The position numbers and the translations under genes are program-made. 64,000 nucleotides of DNA, taken from the NCBI GenBank assembly GCA_029255105.1, contig JAQWWH010000012.1, forward strand, positions 1 to 64,000, in the 5' to 3' direction. The DNA is from Flavimaricola sp. (lineage in GTDB: Bacteria > Pseudomonadota > Alphaproteobacteria > Rhodobacterales > Rhodobacteraceae). The notes below the pieces were generated by a model. That model worked only from the letters and a program-made list of their open reading frames with translations, had not been told where the DNA came from and did no database searches. Positions 9,302-17,700 of the stretch are shown one piece after another (within the stretch, counting starts at the first letter, position 1; every line of letters begins with the position of its first letter).

Positions 9302-9315
9302 AGCGTCGGTCATAA

Positions 9316-9346
9316 GGGCCGCCCCCGATTTACGGGGCGGCCCTTT
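9316..9346. terminator. terminator between the two convergent operons
   Basis: Ten-bp arms GGGCCGCCCC (9316-9325) and GGGGCGGCCC (9334-9343) with an 8-nt loop, followed by TTTC. It lies 15 bp after the binding-protein stop and 14 bp before the methyltransferase stop. The T-run favours the plus direction; the stem could also impede leftward transcription. Confidence 0.75.
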
Positions 9347-9356
9347 CAACGGCCCC

Positions 9357-10139
9357 TTACAACGGTCGCTGCCCGCGCAGATGATGCGGGCAGTGTTCGC
9401 CGGACCGGATCACCTCAACCATAAGGGTCCAGGTCTTGATCTGATCGGCGATGAAATCGGCCCCATGGGCGGCCTCCAGCCGTGCCCGCTCTGCCCCCGA
9501 CAACCAGGCCAGTTCCGCCTCGGCCTGCCCAAGGTACCAGCGGTTGCGGTTGTTCAGCCCGACATCCTGAAACCCTGCCCCCTCCAGCGCCTGCCGGTAG
9601 CGACCCGGCGAGGCCATGGCAAAGTCCAGATCCTCGGCCTTGAGATAGGCCTGCATGGCCGGGCTGGGCGTGTCGTCATGTGCGATCAGCCAGTCAGAGG
9701 CGGCGAACCATCCCCCCGGACGCAGGATGCGATAGACATCCGCTGCAAGCGATTCCTTATCGGGAATATGCAGGATTGAGTCCTTGGAATAGACCAGATC
9801 AAAGCTGCCATCGGCAAAGTCCAGCGGTCCAGGCCGGACAAGCCGGATGTCGATCTGATCCGACAGGCCAGCAGCCTCGGCCCGCCTGCGGGCAGCGGCA
9901 CATACCGGCCCCTCGACGTCGATCCCCACCACTTCGGCGGCCCCCAGATCGCGCAGGATCTGGACCGCGATCGCACCAGAGCCGCAGCCGATATCCAGCA
10001 CCCGTGCCCCTGACAGGTCCAGCCCGTCCAGCACACGCGCCGCCTCTTCCGGGCCTCCGGGGGACAGGTATCCTTCGCCCCAGATGTCCTCGAGAAAGGC
10101 GATGTGGATGTCGTCGTACAAAAGCTCACTGTCGCTCAT
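9357..10139 (-). CDS. SAM-dependent methyltransferase, class I
   Basis: A 260-residue methyltransferase. Motif I is VLDIGCGSGAIAVQILRDLG and the acidic end of strand 2 is VVGIDVEG. A motif IV-like region is FADGSFDLVYSKDSILHIPD, followed by RILRPGGWFAASDW, as in methyltransferase-11/UbiE-like and sarcosine/dimethylglycine methyltransferases. It is the last gene of the leftward operon, and its start overlaps the Rieske oxygenase stop by 4 bp. In a demethylation operon it might use a liberated methyl group or act on an intermediate. The ATG at 10139 was chosen for that overlap; upstream codons run through the oxygenase gene in another frame. Confidence 0.82.
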   Translation of the reverse strand: MSDSELLYDDIHIAFLEDIWGEGYLSPGGPEEAARVLDGLDLSGARVLDIGCGSGAIAVQILRDLGAAEVVGIDVEGPVCAAARRRAEAAGLSDQIDIRLVRPGPLDFADGSFDLVYSKDSILHIPDKESLAADVYRILRPGGWFAASDWLIAHDDTPSPAMQAYLKAEDLDFAMASPGRYRQALEGAGFQDVGLNNRNRWYLGQAEAELAWLSGAERARLEAAHGADFIADQIKTWTLMVEVIRSGEHCPHHLRGQRPL

Positions 10140-11356
10140 CTGCTCATCCTGTCGGCGTAAAGGTTGAGGAAGCGTTGGGTGTAATGTTCCATTCCCGCCA
10201 GCGGACCCGGTTCGTAGTAGCGCGAATTGACGCCCTGCTGGTTGCTTTGAACGATGGTCTTGTCGGCCACGGTGGTCACATCCCAAAGCCACGTCAGACG
10301 GGCCAGATCGTAGTCCTGCCCTTCTGTCGCATCCTCGCGCACAAGCCAGATGATCTCTTGCTCGGACCGGCCTTCGGCCAGCGGGATGAAGCGGTAGATG
10401 ACGACATAGTCGCAATAGATCAGCATCGGGTTAAATATCCCGACGTAGAGATCGGAGGCACCACCGTCATAGCCCGCCAGATCCCCCAGCAACGGGGCCA
10501 CCGGTTGACCATCTTCGGTGCCTGTCAGGACGCCGTCATACAAAGAATGACGGCTGAAGGTGTAGTCAACCGACCCCGGCGGACAATCGGGGCCGACCCG
10601 GTCGATGTAGTCGGTCGGAATGCCCAGTTCCCGCGCCCGCCCCTCCATCGCGCGGTTCAGCGGGGCGACCCTGTCGGCCTCCATATGGGTTGGATCAGCG
10701 CGGGTGAACTCGGGGTGGGCCGGGGCGCAATGGTAGCATTCGTTGTAATTCTCGACGAGCAGCTTCCAGTTCGCCGCCACCGGATAGCGGGCGCGATGGG
10801 CGATCTTTGTCCGCTCTAGGCCAAAGGGGGCAAGCGGGGCATCCAGATCGGCCCGCATCTGGTCAAAGCTGGATGGCGCATCGGCAAAGCTGACAAAGAT
10901 CAGACCGTGAAACACTTCGCAGGGCACAGGCTTTAGCCCGAGGTTTGCCGTATCTATATCCGGCCCCATCAGCCGGGCGCTGAACAGGCTGCCGTCCAGT
11001 TGGTAGGTCCATGCATGGTACGGGCAGGTAAAGCGGCGAACATGGCCCGACGCCTCAAGACAGATGCGCGAGCCGCGATGACGGCAGACATTGGCAAAGG
11101 CGCGGACCACCCCGTCCGCCCCCCGGACGAGGATCACGGATTCCTCCAGCACCTCGAACAGGACATAGTCCCCCGGTTCCGGCACCTCGCTGACGTGTCC
11201 GGCAAAGTGCCATTCGGGCAAAAAGAACCGCTCCATATCCTGTGCAAAGACGCCCGGTGACCGGTAAAACGCCTGATCGAGGGCATAGCCCTTGCGGCGG
11301 CCCGCAAGAAGAGCGTCGAGGGTCGGGGTGTCAGACGATGTCATTGCGCGGGTCAA
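10136..11356 (-). CDS. Rieske [2Fe-2S] oxygenase, alpha subunit (GbcA/betaine-demethylase type)
   Basis: A 406-residue terminal oxygenase. The Rieske cluster ligands are C91-x-H93 and C111-x2-H114 (NVCRHRGSR and CPYHAW). The mononuclear iron site has H209 and H214 in NYNECYHCAPAHPE, with Glu206 three residues before H209. The ECYHC pattern is that of quaternary-amine demethylases such as glycine-betaine GbcA and carnitine CntA, which hydroxylate an N-methyl group and release formaldehyde. No reductase partner is encoded nearby. The start drawn is TTG at 11356, supported by GAGG six bases upstream; the ATG at 11344 is an alternative. It follows potA by 8 bp. Confidence 0.88.
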   Translation of the reverse strand: MTRAMTSSDTPTLDALLAGRRKGYALDQAFYRSPGVFAQDMERFFLPEWHFAGHVSEVPEPGDYVLFEVLEESVILVRGADGVVRAFANVCRHRGSRICLEASGHVRRFTCPYHAWTYQLDGSLFSARLMGPDIDTANLGLKPVPCEVFHGLIFVSFADAPSSFDQMRADLDAPLAPFGLERTKIAHRARYPVAANWKLLVENYNECYHCAPAHPEFTRADPTHMEADRVAPLNRAMEGRARELGIPTDYIDRVGPDCPPGSVDYTFSRHSLYDGVLTGTEDGQPVAPLLGDLAGYDGGASDLYVGIFNPMLIYCDYVVIYRFIPLAEGRSEQEIIWLVREDATEGQDYDLARLTWLWDVTTVADKTIVQSNQQGVNSRYYEPGPLAGMEHYTQRFLNLYADRMSR

Positions 11357-11364
11357 GGCAGGCC

Positions 11365-12471
11365 TCAGGAAAACAGAACGATGGATTCGGCACCCCAGCC
11401 AATGCGCAAACGCGCGCCCACCGGCGCCACCGCCCGGCCTGCGGTGTTGCGCATGGAGATGGTCACGGGTTTCTCGGCCCCGTCGAGCACGATGCTGTAG
11501 TAGGTCATGTCGCCGTAGTAAGAGGTCGACACAACTACACCCTCGGTGACCCGTTCGGCGTGGTCGCTATCGTCAAACAGCACCGTCAGCATTTCAGGGC
11601 GCACCCCGATCTTGGTGACCTTGGCCGGGCTGATGCCCTCTGGCACGGCAGCGACCGGCAAGGTCACCGCGCCCAGCGCGGCGATATCAAGGGCCAGTTC
11701 CCCTTCCCCAGCCGCCTTGGCCGTGGCTGGCAGAAAGTTCATCACCCCGATGAACGAGGCGACGCGTTCACTGACCGGGTGCCGATAAAGGGCCTGCGGG
11801 CTGTCCAGCTGAGCGATGTGACCGTCGAACATGACAGCGATCCGGTCGGACATGATCATCGCCTCTTCCTGGTCATGGGTGACAAGGATGAAGGTGATCC
11901 CGATGGACTGTTGCAACGCCCGCAACTCGACCTGCATCTGTTCGCGCAGCTTTTTGTCCAGCGCGGACAGGGGTTCGTCCAGCAGGACGACCTTGGGCCG
12001 CATCACCAGCGCACGGGCAAGGGCCACCCTCTGGCGCTGGCCGCCTGACAGCTCGTGGGCGCCCCGGTCGCCATAGCCCGACAGGTCCACCATCCTGAGG
12101 GCCTTGTCGACCTCAGCCGCGATCTCGGCCTTGGGCATCCTTTTGGGCACCAGCCCGTAGCCCACGTTTTCGGCCACGCTGAGGTGGGGAAAGATGGCAT
12201 AGCTTTGGAACACCATGTTGGTCGGGCGACGGTTGGCGGAAATGCCCGCCATCGGTTTGCCGTCAATTTCAATGCTGCCCGAAGTCGGCTCATCAAAGCC
12301 GGCAATCAGGCGCAGCAGGGTTGTCTTGCCGCATCCAGAGGGGCCGAGCAGGGAAAAAAACTCTCCCTCCCGGATCGTGGCGTCGATGCCGTGCAGGGCG
12401 GTAACCTTGCCATAGGACTTTCTGACGTCCTTCAGCTCGATGATGGATCGGGGTGTGGTGGTGGTGTCCAT
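11365..12471 (-). CDS. ABC transporter ATP-binding protein, PotA-like
   Basis: A 368-residue ATPase energising import of the PotD-like protein's ligand. It has Walker A GPSGCGKTT, the Q-loop in MVFQSYAIFPHL, signature LSGGQRQRVA, Walker B VVLLDEPLSALD and the H-loop THDQEEAM, then a C-terminal TOBE/OB domain, all in polyamine-transporter order. I chose the ATG at 12471 because AGGA stands five bases before it; the ATG at 12477 would give an ATGA overlap with potC but leaves the ribosome site adjacent to the start. All three remaining transporter parts are on this strand while the binding protein is on the other. Confidence 0.92.
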   Translation of the reverse strand: MDTTTTPRSIIELKDVRKSYGKVTALHGIDATIREGEFFSLLGPSGCGKTTLLRLIAGFDEPTSGSIEIDGKPMAGISANRRPTNMVFQSYAIFPHLSVAENVGYGLVPKRMPKAEIAAEVDKALRMVDLSGYGDRGAHELSGGQRQRVALARALVMRPKVVLLDEPLSALDKKLREQMQVELRALQQSIGITFILVTHDQEEAMIMSDRIAVMFDGHIAQLDSPQALYRHPVSERVASFIGVMNFLPATAKAAGEGELALDIAALGAVTLPVAAVPEGISPAKVTKIGVRPEMLTVLFDDSDHAERVTEGVVVSTSYYGDMTYYSIVLDGAEKPVTISMRNTAGRAVAPVGARLRIGWGAESIVLFS

Positions 12472-12473
12472 GG

Positions 12474-13307
12474 TCATCCTACAAAACCTCCCGGCGCCTG
12501 CACGTCCAGCCCCTGCCGTCTGGCTGCCCGGCGGCGGAACCATTCGGCCGTGATCAACAAAAGCACCGACAGCGCGAGCATGATCGTCCCCAATGCCATG
12601 ATCGAGGGCAGCTTGGCCGGGAAGCGCAGCTGCGACCAGATGTAGACAGGCAGGGTCACATCCGTACCGGTCAGAAAGAACGCGATGATGAACTCATCAA
12701 GGGAAATGGTGAAGGTGATCAGCAGGCTTGAGATCACGCCCGGCATGACCAGTGGCAGGATGATCCGGCGAAACGTGCCCCAACGGCTTTCGCCCAGGTC
12801 AAACGACGCCTCTTCAAGGCTTTGATCAAGGCTCGCGAAGGCGGAATTGAGGATGGCGATCGCAAAGGGAATGCAGATCAGCACATGCCCCCCGATCACC
12901 GTCCAAAGCGACAGGGGCACGCCCAACTGGACCAGAACCACCAGCAGGGCGACACCCACTATGATCTCGGGCAGGACGAGCGGCAACATGACAAGGCCCA
13001 CGATCCCCCGCTTGACCGGAAACCGGTACCGCGCCATCGCCCGGGCGGCACAGGCCCCCAGCAAGGTGCTTAGAACGGCGGTGGTGATGCCTACGAAAAG
13101 GCTGTTGCGCACGGCACTGTGCAGGGCCTCGGTCTCCCATAGAACGGTGAACCACTCGGTCGTGTAGCCGGTCAGGGGAAAGGCGATGATGGTCGAACTG
13201 TTGAAGGCGAAAAGCGGTAGCAGAACGACCGGCGCGTAAAGGAACAGCATGAAGGCCACGGCGTAGATGCCCAGCCAGTTGGGCAAGATCCTGCTTATGC
13301 GGCTCAT
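12474..13307 (-). CDS. ABC transporter permease, PotC-like
   Basis: A 277-residue inner-membrane permease with about six transmembrane segments, starting with LGIYAVAFMLFLYAPVVLLP. The EAA loop that contacts the ATPase is EASFDLGESRWGTFRRIILP followed by LVMPGV. The start at 13307 overlaps the potB stop by 4 bp. It pairs with the PotB-like permease to form the channel. Confidence 0.92.
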   Translation of the reverse strand: MSRISRILPNWLGIYAVAFMLFLYAPVVLLPLFAFNSSTIIAFPLTGYTTEWFTVLWETEALHSAVRNSLFVGITTAVLSTLLGACAARAMARYRFPVKRGIVGLVMLPLVLPEIIVGVALLVVLVQLGVPLSLWTVIGGHVLICIPFAIAILNSAFASLDQSLEEASFDLGESRWGTFRRIILPLVMPGVISSLLITFTISLDEFIIAFFLTGTDVTLPVYIWSQLRFPAKLPSIMALGTIMLALSVLLLITAEWFRRRAARRQGLDVQAPGGFVG

Positions 13308-14164
13308 CTCGTCCGCCCTCCGAACCGGCGCCCGACCAGAAAGATCAAAACGCTGAGGGTGCCGACAACCACCATCGACGAAATCGCCAGCGCAGCCCCC
13401 AGCGGGGCGTTGTTGGCCCGTCCGACCTGGATCTGGATCATGTTGGCGATCATCAGCCCGTCCGTGCCTCCAACAAGGCGGGGCGTGATGAAATCGCCCA
13501 CCGTCGGGATCAGGACGATCAGGGTTGCCGCGATCACACCCGGCATGGCCAGCGGCAGGGTCACCCGGCGGAACCGGCGCCACGGCCCGTCGCCCAGATC
13601 CTCGGCCGCCTCGAGCAGGGACCGGTCGATCTTTTCCAGGGCCACGAAGATGGGCAGGATGGCAAACGGCGCCCAGGCATGGGCCAGCGTCAGGACAACG
13701 GCATTGGCGTTGTACAGAAGAAACGTCAAAGGCTCGTCGATAAAGCCCATCCCCATCAGGGCAGAGTTCAGGACCCCGTTGTACCCAAGGATGACCTTCC
13801 ACAGGAACACCCGCAAAAGGTAGCTGGTCCAGAACGGAATGGTGACCAGAAACAGCCAGAGCGTTTTGCGCCGCGTCACCCGGAACGAAATGTAGTAGGC
13901 CACCGGAAACGCCAGCAGGACTGTCACCACCGTCACCACGACCGAGATGATAAGCGACCTTGCCATCAGGGTCTGGTAGATCGGCTGGGTCCATGCCTCG
14001 TGGTAGTTGTCGAGGGTAAATGTGGTGTCGATATCGAGGTAGTTCTGGGTCCAGAAGCTGAAGGTCACCACCATCGCAAGGGGAGCCGCCAGCATGACAA
14101 GGGCATAGATCAGCGTCGGGCTGATCAGGGTCAGACCCCGGCGGCCTTCGGCATCCAGCCTCAA
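13304..14164 (-). CDS. ABC transporter permease, PotB-like
   Basis: A 286-residue permease with about six membrane spans and the EAA loop EAAEDLGDGPWRRFRRVTLP. The first codon is TTG, preceded by CAGGAG seven bases upstream; the only nearby upstream ATG is in another frame and soon meets a stop. It lies 36 bp after the second Rieske oxygenase and overlaps potC by 4 bp, so it is the second gene of the leftward operon. Confidence 0.9.
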   Translation of the reverse strand: MRLDAEGRRGLTLISPTLIYALVMLAAPLAMVVTFSFWTQNYLDIDTTFTLDNYHEAWTQPIYQTLMARSLIISVVVTVVTVLLAFPVAYYISFRVTRRKTLWLFLVTIPFWTSYLLRVFLWKVILGYNGVLNSALMGMGFIDEPLTFLLYNANAVVLTLAHAWAPFAILPIFVALEKIDRSLLEAAEDLGDGPWRRFRRVTLPLAMPGVIAATLIVLIPTVGDFITPRLVGGTDGLMIANMIQIQVGRANNAPLGAALAISSMVVVGTLSVLIFLVGRRFGGRTR

Positions 14165-14200
14165 AGGGCGGCTCCTGATCGGTTCAGCGGATCACCCATG

Positions 14201-15400
14201 TCACCTCGCCCCTTCGACAAGCCTTTGGTTGCTGGCGCGCAATGTCCCGGGGCTTGGTTCGTCCTCGCGCAGCACCGGATAAAGCCGTCGCAGCTCATCA
14301 TGGTAGCTTTTCACACCAGCTTCCAGATCTGACAGGATGACGCCATCATAGCCGCTGGAAAACGCGGCCTCCCAGCACCATTCGATCAATTGTTCATCTT
14401 CCTTGGTGGTGATCCGGTCGATCCGGCCGCTCAGGTAGCGGGCCACCCGCAGGCGGCGATCCTCATCCGCCCGCTTGTAGCAGGCCCCCCGCTGGATCGT
14501 CTTGCCGTTCTCGACCGGGAATTCATGGTAGTAGATGACCGAGTCCGGGTAGAGGCCGAAGACAAGATTGGGAAACACCCCGATATAAAGCCACGCCCGG
14601 TTATGTTCTGAGTCCAGCCCAGCCACCTCGGGCAGAAGGGCCTTGTACTGACGGACACTCCAGAGCCGGCTGTCCGCCTCGCGGAAGGTCGAATAGGACC
14701 GGCTGGCCCCGTCGCGAAACGGCTCGTCAAAGTAGTTGGAGCCGAACAGGTCATGCAGACCGGGATGGGCCATCGGCACATGATAGCCTTCGTTGTCCAC
14801 GTCGCGGACGCATTTCCAATTGGCCTTGACGTCCTCTGACCAGATCCCTGCCCCATCCGGGACGATATTGGCCAGATCATATTGGGCAACCTCGGGCTCA
14901 AATCGGGCCAGAACCTCTGACAGCCGGGGCTGGGGACCGGGCTTGAACCGGACAAAGACAAAGCCGTGCCAGATGTCCATCTCAATCGGCTTGAGTCCCC
15001 ACTCAACGGGGTCAAGATCCGGCAAGGTTGCGGGTTGCGACGCGCCGCGCAGGGTGCCGTCAAGGTTATAGACCCAGCCATGAAACGGGCAGACGATGGC
15101 CGAACGGCAGGTACCCTTGTCTTCAGCCACAACCCGCGATCCGCGATGACGGCAAAGGTTATGAAAGGCCCGGACCACCCCGTCCCGGCCCCGGATCACC
15201 AAAGCCCGTTCGCCCACCAGATCGGCAGCGATGAAATCGCCCGGTTCTGGAATATCATTGACGTGACAGGCAAGCTGCCAGTGCCGGCGGAAAAGGAGCT
15301 CTTTCTCTTCTTCGAGCATTTCGGGGTTGAAATAGCTCCATGACGGCAACCCCCTGCGGTCCCAGTCATTTGCCCCAGTCATCTGTGCAGGATCGCTCAT
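14201..15400 (-). CDS. Rieske [2Fe-2S] oxygenase, alpha subunit (second, divergent)
   Basis: A 399-residue terminal oxygenase. Rieske ligands are C83-x-H85 and C104-x2-H107 (NLCRHRGSR and CPFHGW). The mononuclear iron site has H207 and H212 in NEGYHVPMAHPG, and Glu204 occupies the position three residues before H207, as in the other oxygenase of the block. The protein is clearly different from the 10136 enzyme, so the two probably act on different methylation states or on a methyl group and a ring. It is the first gene of the leftward operon, with AAGGA seven bases before its ATG and a BetI-box-like palindrome 48 bp upstream. No reductase is encoded in the block. Confidence 0.87.
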   Translation of the reverse strand: MSDPAQMTGANDWDRRGLPSWSYFNPEMLEEEKELLFRRHWQLACHVNDIPEPGDFIAADLVGERALVIRGRDGVVRAFHNLCRHRGSRVVAEDKGTCRSAIVCPFHGWVYNLDGTLRGASQPATLPDLDPVEWGLKPIEMDIWHGFVFVRFKPGPQPRLSEVLARFEPEVAQYDLANIVPDGAGIWSEDVKANWKCVRDVDNEGYHVPMAHPGLHDLFGSNYFDEPFRDGASRSYSTFREADSRLWSVRQYKALLPEVAGLDSEHNRAWLYIGVFPNLVFGLYPDSVIYYHEFPVENGKTIQRGACYKRADEDRRLRVARYLSGRIDRITTKEDEQLIEWCWEAAFSSGYDGVILSDLEAGVKSYHDELRRLYPVLREDEPSPGTLRASNQRLVEGAR

Positions 15401-15447
15401 CCCCAGTTCCTTTCGGCGGCTTCAGTCGAAAGGCTAACAACATTTAT

Positions 15448-15459
15448 TTGAACGCTCAA
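15448..15459. promoter_or_regulatory. BetI-box-like operator, right edge of the catabolic block
   Basis: Palindrome TTGA-ACGC-TCAA, extended by flanking TTAT and TCAAAA, upstream of the leftward operon. It shares ten of the twelve core positions with the site at 2148-2161 and no copy was seen elsewhere in the window. The pairing suggests one regulator controls both convergent operons. Confidence 0.6.
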
Positions 15460-15551
15460 TCAAAAACTAGACAGGCAAAGCTGGAGTGCGGACACACCTA
15501 TAGCCCCCGCGTCCTGAATCCGGGGCAGATGCGAGACCAATTCCTGATGGG

Positions 15552-15791
15552 TCAGAATGCCTTGAAGGTCAGCGTTGTCATCGACCGCTCAATCCCGTCG
15601 ATATCGAGCAGATGGTCATTGATGTACTTGCCCACGTCGGCGCCCTCGGGAATGTAGAGTTTCATCAAAAGGTCGAAATCCCCACTGGTCGAGTAAAGCT
15701 CGGAGTGGATTTCCTTCAGGGCGATCTGATCGGCAACACGGTAGGTCGTACCGGGACGGCAACGAAGCTGGACAAAGACGCAAACGGTCAT
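15552..15791 (-). CDS. stand-alone Lrp/AsnC ligand-binding (RAM) domain protein
   Basis: A 79-residue protein consisting only of the effector-binding domain of Lrp/AsnC regulators: [21 protein letters not shown], then [21 protein letters not shown] and a hydrophobic end. There is no helix-turn-helix, so it cannot bind DNA alone. Such free domains are thought to sense amino acids or to modulate full-length Lrp proteins. It is divergent from hisB (gap 127 bp) and may share regulation with it. The ATG at 15791 fits the domain boundary; the longer open frame runs into hisB on the other strand. Confidence 0.8.
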   Translation of the reverse strand: MTVCVFVQLRCRPGTTYRVADQIALKEIHSELYSTSGDFDLLMKLYIPEGADVGKYINDHLLDIDGIERSMTTLTFKAF

Positions 15792-15918
15792 GGCGGGCCT
15801 TTCTGGGCGGTGCAGACAGGTTGCACTGACACACGACCATACGCAAGACCGCCAAGACCGCTTGGCCTGCCCGCCTGCCCCGCCTATAAGCCGCCAGACA
15901 CTGACGACGGAGACGCAG

Positions 15919-16506
15919 ATGCGGACGGCGACGATCACGCGCAAAACGGCCGAGACGGATATCACCGTCACCCTCTCGCTTGACGGGACGGGGGTCTATG
16001 ACAACCAGACCGGGGTCGGGTTTTTCGACCACATGCTCGACCAGTTGTCGCGACACGCGCTGATCGACATGACCGTCCGGGCGACCGGCGATCTGCACAT
16101 CGACGACCACCACACGGTCGAGGACGTGGGTATCGCCATCGGGCAAGCCCTGACCCAGGCATTGGGGGACAAGCGGGGCATCCGGCGCTACGGCGAATGT
16201 GCCCTTGCCATGGACGACGCCCAGGTGGCCTGCGCCCTCGACCTGTCTGGACGGCCATTCCTGATCTTCAACGTCGAATTCCCGACCCAGAAGATCGGCA
16301 CCTTCGACACCGAACTGGTGCGGGAATTCATGCAGGCGCTGTCGACACATGGCGGCATTACCCTGCATCTTGACCAGCGGCACGGATTCAACAGCCACCA
16401 CATTGCCGAGGCCGCCTTCAAGGCGCTGGCCCGCGCCCTGCGCGTCGCGGTGGAAACCGACCCGCGCAAGGCTGACGCCATCCCCTCGACCAAGGGCACG
16501 CTATGA
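15919..16506 (+). CDS. hisB: imidazoleglycerol-phosphate dehydratase
   Basis: HisB, sixth step of histidine biosynthesis, converting imidazole-glycerol phosphate to imidazole-acetol phosphate. At 195 residues it is the single-function form. The manganese-binding histidine motifs are present: [12 protein letters not shown] and [15 protein letters not shown]. The ATG at 15919 has GGAGA five bases before it; earlier in-frame codons read through low-quality sequence. It overlaps hisH by 4 bp and starts the hisBHAFE group. Confidence 0.97.
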   Translation: MRTATITRKTAETDITVTLSLDGTGVYDNQTGVGFFDHMLDQLSRHALIDMTVRATGDLHIDDHHTVEDVGIAIGQALTQALGDKRGIRRYGECALAMDDAQVACALDLSGRPFLIFNVEFPTQKIGTFDTELVREFMQALSTHGGITLHLDQRHGFNSHHIAEAAFKALARALRVAVETDPRKADAIPSTKGTL

Positions 16507-17144
16507 GCCTGACGGCCCTCGTCGACTACGACAGCGGCAACCTGCACTCGGCCCAGAAAGCCTTCGAAAGAATGGCTTTTGAAACCGGCGCGGGCAGCGT
16601 CGTCGTCACCTCTGACCCCGACGTCGTGTCCCGGGCCGACCGGGTGGTCCTGCCCGGCGACGGGGCCTTTCCGCATTGCCGCGAACAGCTTTTCGGGATT
16701 TCCGGACTGGCCGAAGCGATCATCGAGGCGGTCGAGGTGAAGGGACGCCCCTTTCTGGGGATCTGCGTCGGCATGCAGATGCTGGCCAGCCGGGGCCATG
16801 AATACGAGTTGACCGAGGGGCTGGACTGGATCGGCGGTGAAATCACCAGAATCACGCCCGGCGACCCCGCGCTCAAAGTGCCTCATATGGGCTGGAACGA
16901 CCTTGTGCTCGATCAACCTCACCCCGTTCTGGACGGGATCGAAACCGGCGACCACGCCTATTTCGTCCACTCCTGGGCGATGCAGGTGACCGATCCCGCG
17001 CATCTTCTGGCGCATGTGGACTACGGCGGTGCCGTCACCGCGATCGTCGGGCGGGACACCATCGTCGGCACGCAGTTCCACCCCGAGAAAAGCCAGGCCA
17101 CCGGCCTGCGGCTGATCGGCAACTTCCTGACCTGGCGGCCCTAG
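16503..17144 (+). CDS. hisH: imidazole glycerol phosphate synthase, glutamine amidotransferase subunit
   Basis: HisH, a 213-residue class I glutaminase that supplies ammonia to HisF. The nucleophile elbow is GICVGMQML and the catalytic His-Glu pair is in QFHPEKSQ. The glycine-rich LPGDGAF oxyanion segment is also present. It is coupled to hisB by a 4-bp overlap. Its partner hisF lies 1.35 kb downstream, beyond a small gene on the opposite strand and hisA. Confidence 0.97.
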   Translation: MSLTALVDYDSGNLHSAQKAFERMAFETGAGSVVVTSDPDVVSRADRVVLPGDGAFPHCREQLFGISGLAEAIIEAVEVKGRPFLGICVGMQMLASRGHEYELTEGLDWIGGEITRITPGDPALKVPHMGWNDLVLDQPHPVLDGIETGDHAYFVHSWAMQVTDPAHLLAHVDYGGAVTAIVGRDTIVGTQFHPEKSQATGLRLIGNFLTWRP

Positions 17145-17179
17145 ACCGCCAGACCGGATCCTCTACTGTTGGTCGCGGC

Positions 17180-17569
17180 CTAGTTCGCCCGGGTCCAGGT
17201 ACCGCCATCACGACAAATACCCAGGACACAGCCGGACACCGCGAGGCTGTCTCCGTCCAGCATGAGGCGCGAATTATAGGTCCGGTCGCGGTCTGGGGCC
17301 CAAACCTTGCCGCGGTACTCTCCGCCGCCCCGTGCCACAGTCTCGGAAATGATCTGGCGTCCGATGTTGGGCGAACTGGCTTCAGCCCCCGATGCATCGA
17401 ACGACCGGATCAGCGTGCCGCAAAGAGCCGCACCACAAGGGGCCACCTCGATCAGGCCCGAATAGCCGTTGTCATCTGCTGTGGTGCGCCACAGGCCCTC
17501 AAGCGGATCGGCCATCGCCGTTCCGGCCAGGGCGACAAGCCCCACAACCGCAATCATCATCATCTTCAT
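17180..17569 (-). CDS. DUF2147-family secreted protein
   Basis: A 129-residue exported protein. The signal peptide is [20 protein letters not shown], followed by the DUF2147 opening [20 protein letters not shown] and a paired-cysteine core (APCGAALCG; later SGCVLGIC). DUF2147 proteins are small calycin-like beta-barrels of unknown role, often in the periplasm. It is encoded against the his genes, between hisH and hisA, which is an unusual interruption. GGGAGGAG before the ATG at 17569 fixes the start. Confidence 0.88.
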   Translation of the reverse strand: MKMMMIAVVGLVALAGTAMADPLEGLWRTTADDNGYSGLIEVAPCGAALCGTLIRSFDASGAEASSPNIGRQIISETVARGGGEYRGKVWAPDRDRTYNSRLMLDGDSLAVSGCVLGICRDGGTWTRAN

Positions 17570-17700
17570 GTCCAGGCTCCTCCCTAGCAAGTTTGCCCCA
17601 AGATGAGGGCAGGCCAACGATCCGCGCAAGTCTGACGTGGGGTCGCGTTGCATCCCCGCGCCGCCCCTTGCATAAGGGCGCCAAACAGATGGAGCGCACT

